25,100 nucleotides of DNA from positions 1-25,100 of the forward strand of contig CALJUR010000118.1 of the NCBI GenBank assembly GCA_937975765.1, in the 5' to 3' direction. Both the position numbers and the translations under genes were made by a program. Positions 22,544-25,100 of the stretch are shown here, piece after piece. The first letter of the stretch is position 1. The number at the start of each line of letters is the position of its first letter. Under the pieces are notes generated by a model. It worked only from the letters and a program-made list of their open reading frames with translations. It was not told the DNA's origin and did no database searches. This DNA comes from an uncultured Myxococcales bacterium (GTDB lineage Bacteria > Myxococcota_A > UBA9042 > DTJE01).

Positions 22544-22556
22544 GGGCGAGAACTTT

Positions 22557-23561
22557 TCACCTGCCATGGAACACGTGCGCGTCGGGCACCGTCCGGGGGT
22601 ACTCCAGCCAGCGACGCCCGCGGCGCAGCATCCAGCGCGCCGTCCCCCACCGGTGCCACCCGAACAGCCGCGCCTCGTGCGCCCGCGCCCCCAGCCGCGC
22701 CTTCGGCACCTCGGCCGTCTGGCCCAGGTCCAGCCACGTCATCCCGTCCTCGATCGCCTCGCGCACGACGGCCGCCAGCAGGTTGAAGTACGACGCCCGC
22801 GGCCCCGCCATCGCGTAGTCCAGCCCCCCCAGGAAGAACCACCGGCGCGTGCCCTCGGTCGCGGCCACGTGCCACGCCAGCACACGCTCCCCGTCCCGGT
22901 GCACGGTCAGGTGGAACCCCTCCGGCAGCTCCCGGAAGAACGACGCCTGCAGCCGCTCCAGTTTCGCCGCGCTGCGCCGCCACACCTGCAGGTACAACGC
23001 GTGCAGCGCGTCGTCGAAGGTGCCGCACGGCCCGCGCCGCGACGCCACCCCAGCCCACCGTCGATCGTGCCGCAGCAGCCGCCGCCGGTAGTCCGACCGC
23101 AGCGCGCGGACGTACGCGTCCCAGTCCGCGAACGGCAGGTCCATCGCCATCGACGGCAGCGTCCGCCCGCACGCCGCGCCGGCCGGCCCCAGGTCCCCCG
23201 GCAGGTTCAGCCCGACCACCAGCCCCTTCAGGCGCGGCACGACCTCCGCCAGCAGCGCCCGCACCTCCCCGTCGTCCCCGATCGCCCCCGGGCACGACAC
23301 CGACGCCGGCACGCCCACCATCCGCATCGTCAGCGGGCTTTTCAGCCCCAGGTACGTCAACAGGTCCAGCCGCAGGTCGTACGTCACGGCCCCGGCCCGG
23401 AGCCGCCCGTCGCGATGCCACTCCCAGTACCGCTGGTTGCAGGGATTGTGCGCCTCGCAGTGCGCCAGGAAGGCCCGCCGCTGGAACGGCGCCGTGCCCA
23501 GGCCGTCCCAGGCCGGGTCCAGGTCGGCCGCCGCCCCGATCTCGCGGAGGATCCCGATCAC
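22557..23561 (-). CDS. FemAB/GNAT-like acyltransferase
   Basis: A 334-residue protein of the GNAT-fold FemAB-like group (Acetyltransf_6 / DUF482 type). The C-terminal half (about 185-320) reads LYLQVWRRSAAKLERLQASF, then HLTVHRDGERVLAWHVAA and RASYFNLLAAVVREAIEDGM, WLDLGQTAEVPKARLGA, the conserved GNAT-like segment of this family. These enzymes transfer amino acids from aminoacyl-tRNA, or acyl groups, to amines. Cys-poor, no signal peptide, cytoplasmic. GTG 23561 is chosen because GAGGGGGACCT precedes it and it overlaps the stop codon of the upstream GNAT gene (GTGA). Context ties it to the radical SAM set: it probably builds or loads the substrate that these enzymes modify. Substrate unknown. 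Confidence 0.82.
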   Translation of the reverse strand: MIGILREIGAAADLDPAWDGLGTAPFQRRAFLAHCEAHNPCNQRYWEWHRDGRLRAGAVTYDLRLDLLTYLGLKSPLTMRMVGVPASVSCPGAIGDDGEVRALLAEVVPRLKGLVVGLNLPGDLGPAGAACGRTLPSMAMDLPFADWDAYVRALRSDYRRRLLRHDRRWAGVASRRGPCGTFDDALHALYLQVWRRSAAKLERLQASFFRELPEGFHLTVHRDGERVLAWHVAATEGTRRWFFLGGLDYAMAGPRASYFNLLAAVVREAIEDGMTWLDLGQTAEVPKARLGARAHEARLFGWHRWGTARWMLRRGRRWLEYPRTVPDAHVFHGR

Positions 23562-24649
23562 AGGTCCCCCTCGAAGATCGCGAATCGCCGGTGCACCTCC
23601 AGTTCCCGTCCGAACGCCTGCGCCAGCAGCTTCAGCGTCATCCCCAGGCTGCCCCGGTTCGACTCGAAGATGAACCCGCCCTCGCAGAACCTGTAGGGCC
23701 CCCGTTCGACCGCGCGGATCATCGCCAGGATCAGCGCCGCCGTGGGGTTCCCGCGCCGGTGCCCGGGCAGCACGCCGATCTCGGTCAGCCGCACCGTCCG
23801 GATCGGGTTCGCCCACCGGTACCGCAGCACGTCCGCCACGCCCAGCGCGCCCCCGTTCGGCTTCAGTTCGTTGAAGTCCGGGTACCACAGCAGGAAGCCC
23901 ACCGGTTCCCCGTCCACCTCCGCGAACAGCAGGTTCTCGTCGCGGATCAGCCACCGGAACGGGTGGAACAGTTCGTAGTCCTCGTCGACGGTACGGTCCG
24001 CCCAGAACGGGTGGTCGCCGAAGCAGCGGTTGTTCAGGTCGGTGTAGATCGCCGTGTCGCGCCGCAGGTTCGCGCGGTCCAGCCGCCGCACCCGCACCGG
24101 GCCCGGGTCGAAGGTCGCCCCGAACGCGTGCGCGAAGTCGTAGAACGGCTGGTTGTCGAAGCGGTACGACACCATCCCGTGCGGCTTCATGCCCGCGAAG
24201 AAGTCCAGGTAGTACGCCGGCGTGTACGGCAGCCCGAAGACCGGCGGCTGGTCGAAGCACGACGCCAGGAACCCCGCGCCGTAGTTGACGTGCCCCCACA
24301 GCCCGGCGACCACGCCCGGCACGCCCGGAAACGCCCGCCGCGCCTCGTCCCGGATCGCCTCCTGTACCCCGTCCAGCCCCGGCAGCGCCTCGAAGAACGC
24401 CACCTGCACGTGCCCCGGCGCCTTCCGGTCGTGGATCAGCACCAGCCGGCCCGCGACCCGACCGCCGTCCATCACCAGGTACGGCCGCACCTCCGCGTGG
24501 GCATGGAAGGCCGACCGCCCGAACGCCAGCATCCGGACGATGTCGTCCTCGGTGGACCGGTGGCACGGGTTCCCGCGGTAGACCTGCTCCGCCACCGCGA
24601 AGAACGCGCGCCTGCCGCGCCGATCCGCGACCGGCGCCAGCGTCACCAT
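23558..24649 (-). CDS. GNAT-family acyltransferase (about 360 residues)
   Basis: A 363-residue member of the larger GNAT-family proteins common in proteobacteria. The N-terminal part contains YRGNPCHRSTEDDIVRM (typical family start), then AHAEVRPYLVM, VAFFEALPG and GHVNYGAGFLASCFDQPPVF with PYTPAYYLDFF. The C-terminal GNAT core has the acyl-CoA-binding loop HRRGNPTAALIL (297-308) after beta4 (EIGVLPG). Some GNAT proteins of this size are bacterial ceramide synthases; whether this one N-acylates a long-chain amine is inference. ATG 24649 is chosen because the promoter at 24678-24706 excludes the upstream ATG at 24706. GGAAG lies upstream of it. First gene of the whole unit. Confidence 0.82.
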   Translation of the reverse strand: MVTLAPVADRRGRRAFFAVAEQVYRGNPCHRSTEDDIVRMLAFGRSAFHAHAEVRPYLVMDGGRVAGRLVLIHDRKAPGHVQVAFFEALPGLDGVQEAIRDEARRAFPGVPGVVAGLWGHVNYGAGFLASCFDQPPVFGLPYTPAYYLDFFAGMKPHGMVSYRFDNQPFYDFAHAFGATFDPGPVRVRRLDRANLRRDTAIYTDLNNRCFGDHPFWADRTVDEDYELFHPFRWLIRDENLLFAEVDGEPVGFLLWYPDFNELKPNGGALGVADVLRYRWANPIRTVRLTEIGVLPGHRRGNPTAALILAMIRAVERGPYRFCEGGFIFESNRGSLGMTLKLLAQAFGRELEVHRRFAIFEGDL

Positions 24650-24677
24650 CGGATCCCCGCTTCCTGCAAGGGAAAAC

Positions 24678-24706
24678 AGACTATCGGAATCCGGGTGGCG
24701 GGTCAA
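24678..24706 (-). promoter_or_regulatory. Promoter of the acyltransferase/radical SAM gene set
   Basis: TTGACC (24706-24701, 5 of 6), 17-nt spacer, TAGTCT (24683-24678, 3 of 6). The start near 24671 leaves about 22 nt of leader. It is the only promoter I can see that could serve all eight minus-strand genes to 15010. Confidence 0.5.
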
Positions 24707-24765
24707 TTTGGAGGGGGCGGGCAGTCCAGCATCTCGAGTTCATCAATCCACCCCAAATAATATCG

Positions 24766-24794
24766 ATGTCAAATCCATTTTCACCGTCTAAAAT
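24766..24794 (+). promoter_or_regulatory. Promoter of the AAA+ ATPase gene in an AT-rich gap
   Basis: ATGTCA (24766-24771, 4 of 6), 17-nt spacer, TAAAAT (24789-24794, 5 of 6). The 120-bp gap is much more AT-rich than anything else in the window. A start near 24801 is followed by the small hairpin CATCCTCGGATG. Confidence 0.5.
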
Positions 24795-24826
24795 AGCAAC
24801 ATCCTCGGATGCACACGGAGCCTTTC

Positions 24827-25100
24827 ATGGACCGTCACGCCATGAACCATTTGAAATCGTGGAAGAACAGCCCCAACCGCAAGCCGTTGGTCATCCGCGG
24901 GGCACGGCAGGTGGGCAAGTCCTACCTGGCGCGGGCCTTCGGGCGGGAGGCCTTCGAGGGCGTCGCCGAAGTCAACTTCGAGCGGGATCCGGACCTGGCG
25001 ACGCTGTTTGCCTCCAACGACCCGACGAGGATCCTCCCGCTGCTGGAACTGCGCCTGAACCACCCGATCCGTCCGGGGCGCACGCTGTTGTTCCTGGACG
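24827..25100 (+). CDS. AAA+ ATPase of the DUF4143 family, N-terminal part (runs off window)
   Basis: The first 91 codons are present. The start MDRHAMNHLKSWKNSPNRKP resembles the beginning of COG1373/DUF4143 ATPases, whose Walker A is in GARQVGKSYLARAFG (residues 25-39 here) and whose Walker B begins at the window end as LLFLD. These ATPases are widespread in bacteria and archaea and often sit on mobile or accessory DNA; their function is not established. CGGAG lies about 7 nt before ATG 24827. The upstream gap is AT-rich, which hints at recent transfer of this gene or of its promoter. It is divergent from the GNAT gene and need not belong to the same pathway. Confidence 0.85.
   Translation, partial: MDRHAMNHLKSWKNSPNRKPLVIRGARQVGKSYLARAFGREAFEGVAEVNFERDPDLATLFASNDPTRILPLLELRLNHPIRPGRTLLFLD

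Noticed and set aside
15036..24649. RiPP (radical-SAM-modified peptide) cluster
   Set aside because: Every gap was read for a short precursor with ribosome binding site; all three hold only repeats.
24650..24706. Longer start of the GNAT gene at ATG 24706
   Set aside because: It overlaps the -35 of the best promoter and lies upstream of the predicted transcription start; the family-like sequence begins at 24649.
24710..24820. Possible remnant coding sequence on the minus strand in the AT-rich gap (about 47 open codons with plausible composition around DGENGFDIDIIWGG)
   Set aside because: No start with a ribosome binding site, overlaps both divergent promoters, and I recognise no family.

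Overview
This is a very GC-rich stretch from a Gram-negative bacterium. Several proteins carry signal peptides, one a lipobox (LAAC), and one looks like an outer-membrane barrel. Putative promoters have a TTGACA/TAnAAT form and ribosome binding sites are strong GGAGG types. Gene content (TruD, DinG-type helicase, POT transporter, many B12-dependent radical SAM enzymes, REP-like intergenic repeats) would suit an uncultured deltaproteobacterial or Myxococcota-like lineage. That placement is inference; no marker gene here settles it.

Left half (1-14863), ordinary chromosome: the 5' end of rpsA (minus, running off the window) with a clear promoter and a leader hairpin; a minus-strand pair, secreted protein plus metallo-beta-lactamase-fold hydrolase; a plus-strand series of NCS2/AzgA purine permease, secreted HEAT-repeat protein, an HAD phosphatase fused in frame to a YrdC/TsaC domain, TruD, and a probable outer-membrane barrel; a DinG-like helicase (minus) divergent from a POT-family transporter (plus); holA (minus) divergent from a lipoprotein (plus).

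Right half (15010-24649): one minus-strand gene set reading GNAT acyltransferase > FemAB/GNAT-like acyltransferase > B12 radical SAM > class I methyltransferase > B12 radical SAM > B12 radical SAM > twitch-type radical SAM > twitch-type radical SAM. Four junctions overlap by 4-13 nt, so this is very probably one pathway. It has five radical SAM enzymes, a methyltransferase and two acyltransferases, and no visible precursor peptide, PKS or NRPS. I do not recognise it as a characterised pathway. A lipid or amide-linked small molecule that is C-methylated or rearranged by radical chemistry is my best guess. The window ends in the start of a DUF4143-type AAA+ ATPase (plus) after an AT-rich gap.

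Intergenic DNA is unusually structured. Three ~111-bp inverted-repeat elements (core AGGGMCAGCCTCC) and five ~28-bp GC-rich hairpin repeats all sit just 3' of genes. All five GC hairpins point the same way relative to the upstream gene. A composite repeat is shared by two gene 3' ends 10 kb apart. Each of the three non-overlapping junctions inside the radical SAM gene set holds one of these repeat types. A decayed second copy of the lipoprotein gene's 3' end lies beyond one of the elements.
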